Of a stretch of DNA of 64,000 nt, positions 20,749 to 31,487 are shown one piece after another; within the stretch, counting starts at the first letter, position 1, and each line of letters opens with the position of its first letter. Position numbers and translations under genes: made by a program. Below the pieces are notes generated by a model. The model saw only the letters and a list, made by a program, of their open reading frames with translations, searched no databases and was not told the DNA's origin. The DNA comes from Rhizoclosmatium globosum (lineage: Eukaryota > Chytridiomycota > Chytridiomycetes > Chytridiales > Chytriomycetaceae), in NCBI GenBank assembly GCA_002104985.1, contig MCGO01000034.1, positions 372,001 to 436,000 on the forward strand, written 5' to 3'.

Positions 20749-22440
20749 ATGTCTTCACGCAGCGATGCCCAAATTGATGCGTACCAAGTGCTTGGCGTGT
20801 CGAAGGATGCATCGCAGGCGGAGATTAAGCGGGCGTACCATCGATTGAGCAGAGAACTTCACCCGGATAAGGTGTGTGCTTGGTTCGAGTTGGATGCAAT
20901 GCAAGGAAGATACCTGGAAACCTGCAACTCTATGCCCTAAGCAGACTCCTTACCACCTACTAGTAGTACCTAGTACTCTCACCTACTAGTTACCACCTAG
21001 TACTACCACCACCACCTACCACCACCTACTTAGCAGCCAATACCACCAACGTACTAAGTACTAACACCCACCCAAAACCAAAAGGGCGGCGACACTTCCA
21101 AAATGGCCCTCGCAAACCAGGCCAACGACATTCTCTCCGATCCAGAACGCCGCCGCAAATACGATCTCTCAAAATCATCTTCAAATTCATCTCGCTCTCA
21201 CTTTGAAATGGACGAAAACGACTTGTTTGCCCACATGTTCAATGACTTCTTCTTTCGCGCACATGGTTTTTCGGGGTATCGGTATGATGAAGGGGAAGAT
21301 GATGATGGCGGGTATTACGATGAGGGGATGATGAGGATGAGTTTGATGAGGACGAGGATGATTATGATGACGATTTATATGACGAGGAGGAGGAGGAAGA
21401 TGAAGGTATTGTCGATGTTTTGTGAATTTTATTGATATTTAATCACGCACAGATTTTGATCTGAATGAGGTTCTCAGTGATATTGGAGAGCATTGCTCGA
21501 TAAAGATTTTCTCGAGGAATTAGAGATAACGTGGGCGTGGATGCGAGAATGGCGAAAACGTTCAAGCTTCGTGAGTAATTTATGCGTGTTTGCCAACAGC
21601 AGTATTAAAGACTCGATGACTCATTCTTACATAGCCGGGCTCCGCGAAATCTTTCTATTCACCGTCACCATGAAGGAAAATGGTGTCTTGATTGGTATCA
21701 TGCTGTCGACGATCCTCGTTCTGAATTTCCTATCGCTTATCGTCTTGAAGTCAAACAGAATGGCGGATCTTGGACGAAACTATGGAGTGGCACGGATCCA
21801 TTTTATTCTATTGGGTTGCCGTTCCATGCTTCCGTCGATTTTCGTGTTCGTACTGTCAGTGTTGCTGGTTCTCGTCGTATGTTACGTTTCAGCGGTTGAT
21901 TGGGGAGCAGACGCATTCTACGTGAGTTGTTTTTTTGTTTTATAGAGTGAGCAGAGATTAGAGCGAAGAAGAGCAAAGCAACGGGAGATATCAGTCACTT
22001 CTTTCATCATGGTGGCAAAGGTTACTTGTGATATTGGCGACCATCTTTGCCGATCTGAAAACTAAAGGAAACTACAACAGTGCGGAACTTCTGGTTCAAG
22101 CCAAAAACGCCAAAGCCCCTACCCCCTCAACCGAAACCCCCCCCGCACCACCTGCCCGAAAGCTTTCAAAATACACTCCGTTGTCCTCGATGAACAATCT
22201 AATTCCATCAAACCAAAATACCACACTGAACTCACGTTTACTTGGGAAATGCCCAAGACTAACGTCAAAATCAACAAATACTATATCCAAATGCGGAAAT
22301 CTGTAAAGGGAGAAACGTGGGAGACGTGTTGCACTGTGTGGGAGCGAATGGGAAGGCTGTGGTGTGTTGGAGGATGTTGGGGGGATTATGAGTTTACAAT
22401 CAAGGTGAGATCGTCACTCAATCCTTGGTTGTAATATTAA
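20749..22440 (+). CDS. J-domain protein with FN3-like domains, frame-broken 5' part
   Basis: Exon 20749-20871 and the exon from 21085 join across a 213-bp intron to a complete J domain: Tyr-Gln-Val-Leu-Gly-Val start, His-Pro-Asp signature, Gly-Gly-Asp, and Asp-Pro-Glu-Arg-Arg-Arg-Lys-Tyr-Asp. It would stimulate an Hsp70. An acidic Asp/Glu tract follows, but the frame shifts after a GGGG run near 21328. Further on, two regions look like fibronectin type III sheets: 21640-21895 (a Tyr-Arg-Leu-Glu-Val strand, Phe-Arg-Val-Arg-Thr-Val-Ser end) and 22150-22402 (a Phe-Thr-Trp-Glu-Met-Pro strand, Tyr-Glu-Phe-Thr-Ile-Lys end). More shifts lie near 21495, 21890 and at the C8 run at 22137-22144. This is either a decaying gene or sequence error at homopolymers. 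Confidence 0.6.
20941..21062 (+). repeat. Low-complexity ACC/CTAGTA tract in a long intron
   Basis: The 213-bp intron of the J-domain gene is three to four times longer than its neighbours and is largely ACCACC, CCTACT and TAGTAC repeats. It ends with TACTAAC, a good branch-point match, at about 21056-21062, near the aaaag acceptor at 21084. Confidence 0.6.
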
Positions 22441-25400
22441 CACGGACACCAACAGTGCGAATCTGATACAAAAGTTATGTCTCAAACATCAACAGCAACA
22501 CCCCATCACATCTACTGTCCCCTCCTCCGTCCCTTCCTCACAACCTACCAAACCCTCAAAAAAGATACCACAACCCCTCTTCCAACTCACTTACGAACCC
22601 TCCAATCCCAAGCCGCGAAACTCTCTACAGTCGTCACATTCACTGACTCGGAACAATCCGGTAAAAAACTCCTCACAAAACTCCTTGACGAAGAAGTCAA
22701 ACACACGCTCGAGAAATGGGAACCAAGCTCCAACACCTGTCGTCACTCCTCTTCAAGACGGGTGGCGGTGTCGAGGCTGTTCCCTGTTCGTGGATCATGG
22801 GGAGGGAGTGGAAAGAGTGTGAATTGGGTTAACCAAGTTTCATTCGTTTTTGGGACATTTGGGAGGGAGTGAAGGGAGTTTGGAGAAGCGGACTGGGAGG
22901 TTCTGAAGCGTGTTGTGCGGGGGATGGTGGATCGTGCTTGTTTGGAGATGAGGGTTGGTCCGTTTAATGTGGATCGGAAACTCGCGTTTAGAGTGGATGG
23001 AGGTGGAGTTGAGTATCGAGGGGATGTTTCTGTTGTTGGATGGAACGCGTTCTTGGCTGTGTATGCGCTTGTTGGGGTTATTGGAAAACGTGGGTGCGAG
23101 TGGGAAGGGGAATGGGATGGTGTTGTTGAGTTTTGGAAAGATACATGTGGAATCGCTGTTTCTGGGCTGCGTGCTGAGATTCTTGGGCGGGTTGAGGTTG
23201 AGGTTCGGGATTCGGAGAAGAGTGAACGGGGGAAGGTTGTTGATGAGGATCGAAGGAGAAAGGAGCAGGAAAAAATGGCGGCTGCTGAAGCTAGGAAAGC
23301 TGCTGAGGCTGCTGAAGCTGAAGCGCAGAGGATTGCTGCTGGTGAAGCTTTGCAGCGGAAAGCTGAGGAAGAGAGATTGAAGAGGATGCGTGAAGCTGAA
23401 GTTAAACGGCAGGCTGATGAAGAAAAAGCTAAAGTTGCAGCGCAAATAGCTGCTAAGAAGGCTGCTGAAGCGGAAGTATTGAAGAGAAAGACGGAGGAGG
23501 AAGCGGCAAAGAAAAAGGCGCATGCGAAGGAGTTGGCGGAACAACGAAAGCGACAACAAGAAGAAGAACGCTTTAAGGCTGCAGAAGCCGCCAAAAAAGC
23601 TGAGGCTGAAAGATTGGCGTTGAAAGCAAAGATGGAACAGGAGGAGAAAGCCAAAGAAGCTGAACGAATAAGACGTGCCGAAGAACTTGAGCGCAAACGG
23701 GTGGATTCACAAGTTCAATCACCTCCTATGCAGCAACAGCAGCCAATTAATGCGAGGAAAGTTGGTGTTGCCGTCAGCTCATCCACTTCAGTTCGTCAGA
23801 AAGATCCTGCGACTATCTTCAAAGAGATCAAGCGGGAGCTGTCTTGGTACGGTAATACGCGTGAAACTCGACTGAAGACGTTCCAGAACCTGTGCAAGTC
23901 TTGTCAACTTGATGAGCATAAAACGTGCCTTCCTTCGACTATCCTTGCAAATTCAGCTATCCTCGACTTTGAAACTAAATGGGCAATATGATGGAATCGC
24001 TCTTTGAAATCAGTGGAACAAATCCTCTCTTGGGTGTTGAAGCCACTGTGGAGGCTATTAGTGAGATTCTGGAGGAAGTTCAGCAAGTAAAGAGGGAGAC
24101 TATCGTTCGGTTAGGTGGAGACCCGGATAACATATTCCTGAGGTTGTTGAGATGCCATCTGTTGGATCGTCGACTGTAAACGCATCTTCACCATCGGAAG
24201 CTCAAACAGCCACGCCGATTAATACTGCTCCAGTCCTTAATCAAGATACCAAAGCAAAAGGTGATGTAAGAAATACGGTTATTGCGTTCTATTAACGTTC
24301 AAAACAGGGAAAAAGACATCACCAGCTCCAAAGGCACAAGACGCTGCTCGTTACGACGAGGACAGCGAGCGAGTCTTTGATTTTACTGAAATCCAGGAAG
24401 CAATTGGAGTTCCAGCTCCGGAAGTTGTTCCACAAATATGCTCCTTCTTCAATTCGAAACGTGGATGTCGAAACGGCGATAAATGCAAACATCTGCATGA
24501 ACGAATTAAGGCGGAATCTGAAAAGAAGGTCGAAGATCCAGAAGCTCAAAACGTTTGTCGATTCTTCAATTCAAAGCGAGGTTGTCGAAATGGTGACAAA
24601 TGCAAGTCGCTTCATGTTGAACGGGTTGAAAAGCAACGTGCTTCGAATGAAGAAATGATATCCCCTTTTGCTGAACCACGAGTCACAAAGGTTTCTAAGG
24701 ATTCAACCCAGATGAAACCTTTGGCAAAGGAATTTGTTCCCACCGCATCAAATATCTCAGAGGATCAGTACATGAGTGGGTCCTCAAGCTCCGACAGCCA
24801 ATACTTTGAGAATGAGGATTATCAACAGGACGAAAATCAACAGCAATATCCAAACCATCAATATCCAGGCCAGCAATACCAAAGTTCAGACGAAGTTTTT
24901 CCGTCAGTCTTATCACCTGTGCCAGTATATACATTTGGGTCCGCTGCGCCTGATCCAATTGCTTCCTTGTTCACCCAGACGCTTCTCCCTCCTTCCAGTG
25001 CAAATGGATCAAACCAAATGTTTGATTCGAACTCGTTTGAAGAAAGTCATCCCGGATTCTCGCCACCATCATCAGCAGTTGGGAATGGCGTTGGGTATGT
25101 TCCAGCGTCTTCTTCGTCGTTTTTTGGAAACAGTAATGGGTCTGGGAACTCTTCTTCCACTGCTTTCGATTTCACTGGTGGGATGGCTCGAGGAATGGGA
25201 GCCTTTGGGAGTCAGCCTCCCTTGAGCTCTAGACCTCCTCCCGGCCTCACAAAGCAACCTAGCGCGAGTTTCCTTGGAGACGCATATCAACAGCAACAAC
25301 ATCAACAAAGTCGAAGCGCGATGTTGTCAAAGTCTCTTGCAACCCTCAACTCTATGTTGGATCGTCATTCCATGTCTCGTATGCAACTTTCGCAGCGCAT

Positions 25401-25545
25401 TGAGGAAGGGCATTCGGGAGAATATTGGCAGCACGATATGGCTGAAATGACGCGTCTGAATGACGAGATAAAGTGTTTGGAGGTTTCTAGGATTCTACTG
25501 CTGGAGAGTTTGAGCGAAGCTTGCAGACAGGAGGTTATGTATTAA
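22441..25545 (+). CDS. Coiled-coil protein with two CCCH zinc fingers, probably the 3' part of the J/FN3 gene
   Basis: From about 22457 a frame continues out of the second FN3 region, with a shift near 22715 and a likely intron ending at about 22888. From there an uninterrupted frame runs to 23991. It holds a globular piece, then about 130 residues of Ala/Glu/Lys/Arg helix. A one-base shift near 23990 and another near 24135 precede an intron at 24261-24307. The exon 24308-25545 is intact: two fingers spaced C-x8-C-x5-C-x3-H, each with Phe-Phe-Asn-Ser-Lys-Arg-Gly-Cys-Arg-Asn-Gly, then a Gln/Ser/Pro-rich tail and a C-terminal helix. CCCH fingers usually bind RNA. Whether this is one gene with the J-domain exons is an inference from the continuing frames. 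Confidence 0.65.
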
Positions 25546-25673
25546 ATGAAAGAGCATATAGCTTTTGTATCTAGCTGCAGAATAAATAGTTTGGATAATG
25601 ATTACTTAACTGGTGTTGGACGGTGGAACAAAAGATTTTCAACTCAACACGCCGGACTTACGAACTTCCGATC

Positions 25674-26624
25674 ATGAATGTTGAGACGCCAGACGCGCAT
25701 ATTCCGATGGCGTATTTTTCCGTTGGAATGATGTTCGTTTCGAGCTGTCAACTTGGCGTTTTCCTTTTGTTTATCTTTCGATTTGATACGGAAACAAGGA
25801 CGGGAACAAGAAATCGGATACACCCGATAGTTTCCAGGCCTAATATTACGATATTCTTCACGGGATTTTCTTTCATTGGATTCTGGGCTACAAAGGCTTG
25901 GATTCACTTTGAAATTGGAGACGATGATTCTTTATACACGCACTGGACGTTCTCAACGTTGCCCTTGCTGAAAATATTTATGCAAACTATCCAATATGGA
26001 TTCCTGCTCCGTAGTCACGATAGAAGTGTTGAGATTATAGATTCCATATCTCCAGACTTGTTTAAAGTTGTACAAACCTCTATGACTGTTGCTGCGGTTA
26101 TCACTTATGCTCCAGTTGCTCTTGCTATTCTAGTCACTTTTGACTTTTCACTAGATGTCTTGATAGTGATTCGGCTTGTTGTTCGCGGCCTCACAATTGC
26201 GTCGATCGTTGGCGCCGTAGCATTAGATGTAGTCTTTTTGGTCTCATACATTCTTTTCTTGGAAAAAACGAAGCGTAATGATAGTCAAGAGGAAGCTATC
26301 GACCATACATTTCTTGTTGTCGCAAAACATGGTGTACTTGGGACAAGTTTATTCTTTATTAGTGCTTGCTTCCAGTTCGTGTTCTTTGCGACGAATTATG
26401 AGCGGTGGGCTATTATAAACGCTGCTTTGTTGAATGTGGTATTCACAGTGCTCCTTGCAACGAAATTTGTGTTGCATTATGAACGAATGATTAAGAAGAA
26501 GGAGATGGAAAGTAAGCTTGAAAGAGTTTTGGGATGTGAGTTGGCAGCTATTCGTGGACGATTTTCAAAATTACGTTGTCAGGATGATCCAAATCAAACG
26601 GTTGTTGATGTTTCTTTCAAATAA
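25674..26624 (+). CDS. Seven-helix membrane protein, tandem family member 1
   Basis: Single exon, 316 residues, starting at the ATG whose product begins Met-Asn-Val-Glu-Thr-Pro-Asp-Ala-His, shared by all four members. Seven hydrophobic segments are visible near residues 10-32, 48-70, 85-108, 128-150, 160-190, 210-235 and 243-265. A conserved Trp-Ala-Thr-Lys-Ala-Trp ends helix 2, and a Gly-Phe-Leu-Leu-Arg-Ser loop follows helix 3. The cytosolic tail carries Leu-Glu-Arg-Val-Leu-Gly-Cys-Glu-Leu. The shape is GPCR-like, but I cannot assign a known class and no ligand is suggested. It heads four tandem, intron-free paralogs. Confidence 0.8.
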   Translation: MNVETPDAHIPMAYFSVGMMFVSSCQLGVFLLFIFRFDTETRTGTRNRIHPIVSRPNITIFFTGFSFIGFWATKAWIHFEIGDDDSLYTHWTFSTLPLLKIFMQTIQYGFLLRSHDRSVEIIDSISPDLFKVVQTSMTVAAVITYAPVALAILVTFDFSLDVLIVIRLVVRGLTIASIVGAVALDVVFLVSYILFLEKTKRNDSQEEAIDHTFLVVAKHGVLGTSLFFISACFQFVFFATNYERWAIINAALLNVVFTVLLATKFVLHYERMIKKKEMESKLERVLGCELAAIRGRFSKLRCQDDPNQTVVDVSFK

Positions 26625-26768
26625 ATTCTGTTCATAAATAAGTTTCACCGGCTTCCCATGTTTTGCGGGTATGTAGCAGTATGTAATAAATCTGGCCGAG
26701 TGATGGGGACATGATAGTTTTTTTCCCGATGGAACTAATCTCGAAGGGATTTTCAACATACACGCGGG

Positions 26769-27729
26769 ATGAACATTGAAACGCCAGAGGCTCACTTGCC
26801 CATCGCTTACTTTTCAGCCGCTATGACTATTGTATCCGCCTCTCAACTTGGGTTCTTTGTCGTCTATGTTATCCATTGGAACAAAGAAACAAGGACAGGA
26901 ACTAATATTCGGATACGACCCATTTATAGTCGTGTCAACTTCATCGTATTTTGTATTGGAATCTCGTTGATTGGATATTGGGCCACGAAGGCTGTGATCG
27001 ATCCACTTCAAAGCGGCATCGGATATTACGTCATATTCTTACTGGTCATTTTCAACCTCCCCTGTCATCAAACTTTTTATGCAAACCATCCAGTATGGCT
27101 TCCTTCTGCGCAGCCGCGACCGAAGTGTGGAGATTTTGGATTCGCTTTCTCCGCCTCTCTTTCGAACTGTTCAAATCGCGATGAAATCAGTCGCGATCTT
27201 AGTATATCTTCCCGTCGGAATAAGCATTTTGACCGCCTGTAACGTTTCTCCCAGATTTAATGTCACCGTAAAGATGGTTGTTCGTGGTTTTACTATCGCG
27301 TCATTCGTTGGAGTACTTGCGCTCGATATCATCTTTCTCGGCTCTTTTATCACGTTTCTGAAGAAAACGAGACACGACGAGAGCTTAACTGAAGTTCAAA
27401 TTGATCCAGCCTTTTTGATCGTCGCGCGGTTTGGTGTGTGGTCAACTACAATCCATTTCATCAGTATCTCTTTCCAGCTAGTATTTTTCGCGACAAATTA
27501 TGAGAGATGGGTCATAATTGGGGCATCGGGAATGAATATTGTGTTCCTAATTTCGTTGGCGACAAAAGTTTCGTTGTATTGGGAACGTGTTCGGAAGTTG
27601 AAAGAGACAGAGTGTAAGCTTGAGCGGGTTTTAGGGTGTGAGCTTGCTATAATACGGGAACGTACAGAAAAATTTAAATCCAGGGAAGATATGAATCGCA
27701 CAGTGGTTGAGTTGGGCACCCGTAAATAA
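26769..27729 (+). pseudogene. Seven-helix membrane protein, member 2, frameshifted
   Basis: The start Met-Asn-Ile-Glu-Thr-Pro-Glu-Ala-His and the end Leu-Gly-Cys-Glu-Leu match the family, but the two halves lie in different frames. Compared with member 3, four extra bases sit at about 26991-27004, in the codons for Ala-Trp-Ile-His after helix 2. Without them the frame would be 318 residues, the family length. A clean 4-base gain suggests a recent mutation or an assembly error; a product from the first half would stop at 27242. Confidence 0.78.
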
Positions 27730-27868
27730 AAACTGGTTTGTGTGAGAGCCACATTATTTGCCACCACATTTGAGCATAATTCTATTGTCTCCAGACTTCA
27801 AAATCATCTTTTCCAAGGAGTATTTTGCAAAGATTTTCATCAGTCATCAAAGAACAGCTCTCTGGGAA

Positions 27869-28822
27869 ATGAACGTAGAAGCCCCTGACGCCCATTTACC
27901 CATCGCGTACTTTTCAGTCGCTATGATGGCGATATCAGTCTTCCAGCTCGGGTTCTTTGTCGTGTTTGTCTTGCGCTGGAACAACGAGAAGAGGACTGGA
28001 ACCAATATCCGAATACGTCCGATATACAGTCGCGTCAACTTGATTGTCTTTTCAATTGGAATCTCGTTTATAGGATATTGGGCGACGAAAGCTTGGATCC
28101 ACTTTGAAACTGCTAAAGATCTGAGTCTGTACATGAACTGGACTTATTCCACATTGCCACTTATCAGGTTATCCACCCAAACTATTCAATATGGGTTTCT
28201 TATTCGAAGTCGAGACCGAAGCGTTGAGATTATAGATTCGTTATGCCCTTACTTGATGAAGACTGTTCAAATTTCCTTGAAAATCGTGGTAATCCTTACG
28301 TACTTGCCGGTTGCATTAAGCATCTTTGTGGCGTGCAATTTTTCCCTGGACGCCGACTTGTCCATACGTACTATTGTTCGAGGGTTTATTATTGCCTCGC
28401 TTGTTGGGGCCTTAGTGTTGGACATTATTTTCTTGGGGTCTTATATAGTCTTTCTGGAGCGAACAACGCTAGTTCAAAGCTCGAAGGAAATAATTGATCC
28501 TGTGTTCTTGATTGTCGCAAAGTATGGAGTCGTAGCAACAAGTATTTTCTTTTTCAGTGCTTGCTTCCAATTTGCATTATTCGTTACAAACTATGAACGA
28601 TGGGAAATTGTGAATGGGTTCTTGATGAATTTGGTCTTTGCCACGACGTTGACTACAAAAGTTGCGTTGTATTGGGAGCGTGTTCGGAAGTCGAAGGAGG
28701 CTGAAAGTAAACTTGAACGTGTGTTGGGATGTGAGCTTACGAAAATACGTAATCGGTATAACAGGAAGGCGTTATCTAGTATTGATCAGAATGAAACTGT
28801 GGTGAGCATATCCGATAAATAA
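27869..28822 (+). CDS. Seven-helix membrane protein, member 3
   Basis: Single exon, 317 residues. I chose ATG 27869 (Met-Asn-Val-Glu-Ala-Pro-Asp-Ala-His) rather than the longer frame because all members begin there. Seven hydrophobic helices, an Arg-Ile-Arg-Pro-Ile-Tyr-Ser-Arg-Val-Asn loop before helix 2, and the Lys-Leu-Glu-Arg-Val-Leu-Gly-Cys-Glu-Leu tail are conserved. It begins 139 bp after member 2. A receptor or sensor role is plausible from topology only. Confidence 0.8.
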   Translation: MNVEAPDAHLPIAYFSVAMMAISVFQLGFFVVFVLRWNNEKRTGTNIRIRPIYSRVNLIVFSIGISFIGYWATKAWIHFETAKDLSLYMNWTYSTLPLIRLSTQTIQYGFLIRSRDRSVEIIDSLCPYLMKTVQISLKIVVILTYLPVALSIFVACNFSLDADLSIRTIVRGFIIASLVGALVLDIIFLGSYIVFLERTTLVQSSKEIIDPVFLIVAKYGVVATSIFFFSACFQFALFVTNYERWEIVNGFLMNLVFATTLTTKVALYWERVRKSKEAESKLERVLGCELTKIRNRYNRKALSSIDQNETVVSISDK

Positions 28823-28868
28823 ATAGTGCCAAGTGTATATAAGATTGCCAGCATTTTTTTCCAACTCT

Positions 28869-29822
28869 ATGAACTCCGACGCTCCTGATTCACATCTTCC
28901 TTTCGCATACTTTTCAATCGCAATGATTGTCGTTTCAGTACTCCAACTAAGCTGCTTTGTCATCATAATTGTCTTTTGGAACAAGGAAACGCGAACAGGT
29001 TCAAATATCCGTATACGCCCCATATGCAGTCGCGTCAACTTTATTGTGCTTAGTATTGGGATATCGTTTCTTGTGTATTGGGCTACGAAAGCGTGGATAC
29101 AATTCGAAGCTGCAAAGGATGTGGGGTCATACACGTATTTTACTTTCTCGACACTTCCACTGATCAAAGCGTCTTTACAAACGATTCAGTATGGGTTTCT
29201 TCTGAGAAGTCGAGATCGAAGTGTTGAAATTATCGACTCGTTGTCACCACCGCTGTTCAAGGGTGTCCAAGTCGCAATGAAAATCGTGGCGATCCTTACG
29301 TACGTTCCCGTTCTTCTTAGTTTATTCGTAGCGTGCAACTTTTCTCTGGATGCGGATATAAAGATTCGGCTTGTTGTGCGGGGTGTTACAATTGTGTCGA
29401 TTGTTGGGGCCATTGGATTGGATGTTACGTTCCTTACGTGTTATATTCTGTTTTTGGAGAAGACAAAGAGGACAGAGAATTCAATTGAGACTGTTGACAC
29501 TGCTTTTCTGATTGTGGCGAGGTATGGCGTGCTTACGACTGCTCTGTTTTTCGTGAGTATGTGGTTTCAGTTCATGTTCTTTGCGACGAATAACGAGTTG
29601 TGGGATTTGGTCGCCACCGTTTGTGCGAATTTGGTGTTTGGGGCTGCAATTGGGTTGAGAGTTTCGTTGTATTGGGAGCGGATTCGGAAATTGAAGGAAG
29701 GGGAAAGTAAATTGGAGCGTGTTTTGGGGTGCGAGCTTGCAGCTATACGAGAACGTGGGCAGAAGATTCGGCCATCAAAGCAAGATTTGAATGAGACTGT
29801 CGTTAGCATCCCTGAGAAGTAA
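28869..29822 (+). CDS. Seven-helix membrane protein, member 4
   Basis: Single exon, 317 residues, starting Met-Asn-Ser-Asp-Ala-Pro-Asp-Ser-His only 46 bp after member 3, so its promoter must be very compact or overlap the gene before it. All seven helices and the Leu-Gly-Cys-Glu-Leu-Ala-Ala-Ile-Arg tail are present. It ends 71 bp before the poly(T) end of the LINE insertion. The close spacing and shared strand point to unequal crossing-over as the source of the cluster. Confidence 0.8.
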   Translation: MNSDAPDSHLPFAYFSIAMIVVSVLQLSCFVIIIVFWNKETRTGSNIRIRPICSRVNFIVLSIGISFLVYWATKAWIQFEAAKDVGSYTYFTFSTLPLIKASLQTIQYGFLLRSRDRSVEIIDSLSPPLFKGVQVAMKIVAILTYVPVLLSLFVACNFSLDADIKIRLVVRGVTIVSIVGAIGLDVTFLTCYILFLEKTKRTENSIETVDTAFLIVARYGVLTTALFFVSMWFQFMFFATNNELWDLVATVCANLVFGAAIGLRVSLYWERIRKLKEGESKLERVLGCELAAIRERGQKIRPSKQDLNETVVSIPEK

Positions 29823-29897
29823 ATTTTGCGTTGAAAGCGTTTTATCGAATAGAATGGTTATTTCTAAGGATGAGTCATCATATCCCATCTCAATTTT

Positions 29898-31267
29898 TTT
29901 TTTTTTTTTTTTTTTTGGTTTCCTTTTTTATTGAAATAACTCAAATATATCTAATGCCCAAGATCAAATAATCCTCAATAGTAAAAATCTTCCTCCATTT
30001 TGCTGACTATATTACGGGCCAAAGCATGCTGAAGCGCAAATAGTATACGACGATAAACAACAGCTACCGACACAGATTCTCGAATAACTTCCCGCTGCAT
30101 CATCAAGCCACGCAACTTTTCTAAAAACTGTATAGAGCTCTTGCCTAACCCACCAGTAGTATCCAATACAAAGGGGACAAACTCTAGACCAATAGACTGA
30201 CAACCCGACAAATACTTTTCATTCTTTGTAGATTCCCGTCCACGAACAGCATTTCCAACCTTAAATCCCACTAGGCCACGTGAGGTAAGTGGATGAACAA
30301 CACTTATATCCACACAAACAGTTTTCCCATCATAAAAGTCATAGACTAGAAGATCAGCTGGCCAAAGATCTCCTGAACTTGAAGGCAGGCGAACTTCGCC
30401 ATTCTCCCGACAAAGGATTCCAACTTGACGAACCAGAGCAGCCAAAGTATCTCTCAAGAAATTATGTCTACTCCAAGAGCCTGAGTGACCCCCACAGCAG
30501 AAAGCATGATCACCAAACAAATCCATCACATGTTCACAATGACGACAACGACGACGGCCTGTATAGAGCGGCATGAGAAGGCGATAGCGAAGGATAGCAC
30601 GGTATTCTACAGGAGACATAACCAAGTGCAGACCTTCCATTGGAAGAGCCAACAAGAACGACGATGCATGTTGCTGGGTAAATGATTGAAGTAAAGCCTG
30701 ATGACGAGGGAGAAACCGTCCTGTGGACTTGTCAAACCAACGCAAATCATTTCCAGATGTTGCCAAGAACTCCTTGTGAAGAACTGAATTGAAGACTCCC
30801 GCCAAATGTTTTTGTGTTGGAGAGGTGGAGGATGAGACTTCATTACGGAGAACATCAACAGAGGGGTAAGACAAGCGGGATGAAAGAGAGACAAGTACTG
30901 AATCAAACATAGGACCAAAAGGAGACAGACCAGATGATGACAAGATGGCAGACTGAAGAGGGGCTGTAGACAGAACAGAGGCTACATAGGCATAATGAAC
31001 AAGGTGAGAAGCCTGAGAGATTCCAAGGCCCCCAGATGACAGAGGTAAACCGGTAAGCAAGAACTGGAAATCAGAAAGACTGCACCCAACAATATTTGTC
31101 AGAGCCTTACGAAGAACTGCATCAAAGTCTGAGACTCCCCTAGATACTACAGAAGGGTGCATTGTGCGCAATGCATACACCAGCTTAGGGATCCCTAAAC
31201 AAGCACGAAGCAAAAGAAGCTGACATTGCGGATCATGCAGGGAAACTAGCGACTCAATTGCGGAGGA
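29898..31267 (-). mobile_element. 5'-truncated LINE (non-LTR retrotransposon) insertion
   Basis: A run of 23 T at 29894-29916 is the poly(A) tail of a minus-strand insert. The 11-mer ATCTCAATTTT flanks it on both sides (29887-29897 and 31268-31278), a target-site duplication typical of target-primed reverse transcription. Between them lies the 3' third of a LINE open frame. Truncation at the 5' end is the usual fate of such copies. An intact frame and a long tail suggest a young insertion. Confidence 0.85.
29975..31267 (-). pseudogene. LINE polyprotein C-terminus with restriction-like endonuclease (REL)
   Basis: The open frame runs from the truncated 5' edge to a stop at 29975. The N-terminal part (Leu-Gly-Ile-Pro-Lys-Leu-Val-Tyr) resembles the region after the reverse transcriptase core; no polymerase active site is present. 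A zinc-binding Cys-x2-Cys...Gly-Asp-His-Ala-Phe-Cys motif precedes Arg-His-Asn-x-Leu-Arg-Asp. Then Trp-Pro-Ala-Asp-Leu-Leu-Val, followed by Val-Asp-Ile-Ser-Val-Val, fits the PD-(D/E)XK core of REL-type LINE endonucleases. It lacks the reverse transcriptase and cannot move by itself. Confidence 0.82.
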
Positions 31268-31278
31268 ATCTCAATTTT

Positions 31279-31487
31279 ACCTGCAATTTTTCGGGATAAA
31301 TCCAAACTAGAGTCATACGTTCGAGCCACTTCGTTCTTCTCACATAGCAGGTTGCTATTCATGGAGTTGCAATACTGTTCAGTAGTTTTTGTACTGAATT
31401 TTATTATAAATGATACGAAGGAAAGTGTTAAGAAGAAGAGAAAACAGATATGAAATGAAATTTCTGATTCAAAGTCAAAGCAAAGGA
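31279..31487. other. Short spacer beside the LINE
   Basis: About 210 bp between the right target duplication and the end of the next minus-strand gene. Nothing recognisable is seen; it probably holds the 3' UTR of that gene. Confidence 0.35.

Noticed and set aside
22743..23696. 317-codon minus-strand frame rich in Ala, Ser and Cys
   Set aside because: It is the antisense shadow of the Ala/Glu/Lys coiled coil on the plus strand, whose codon pattern keeps the opposite strand open.
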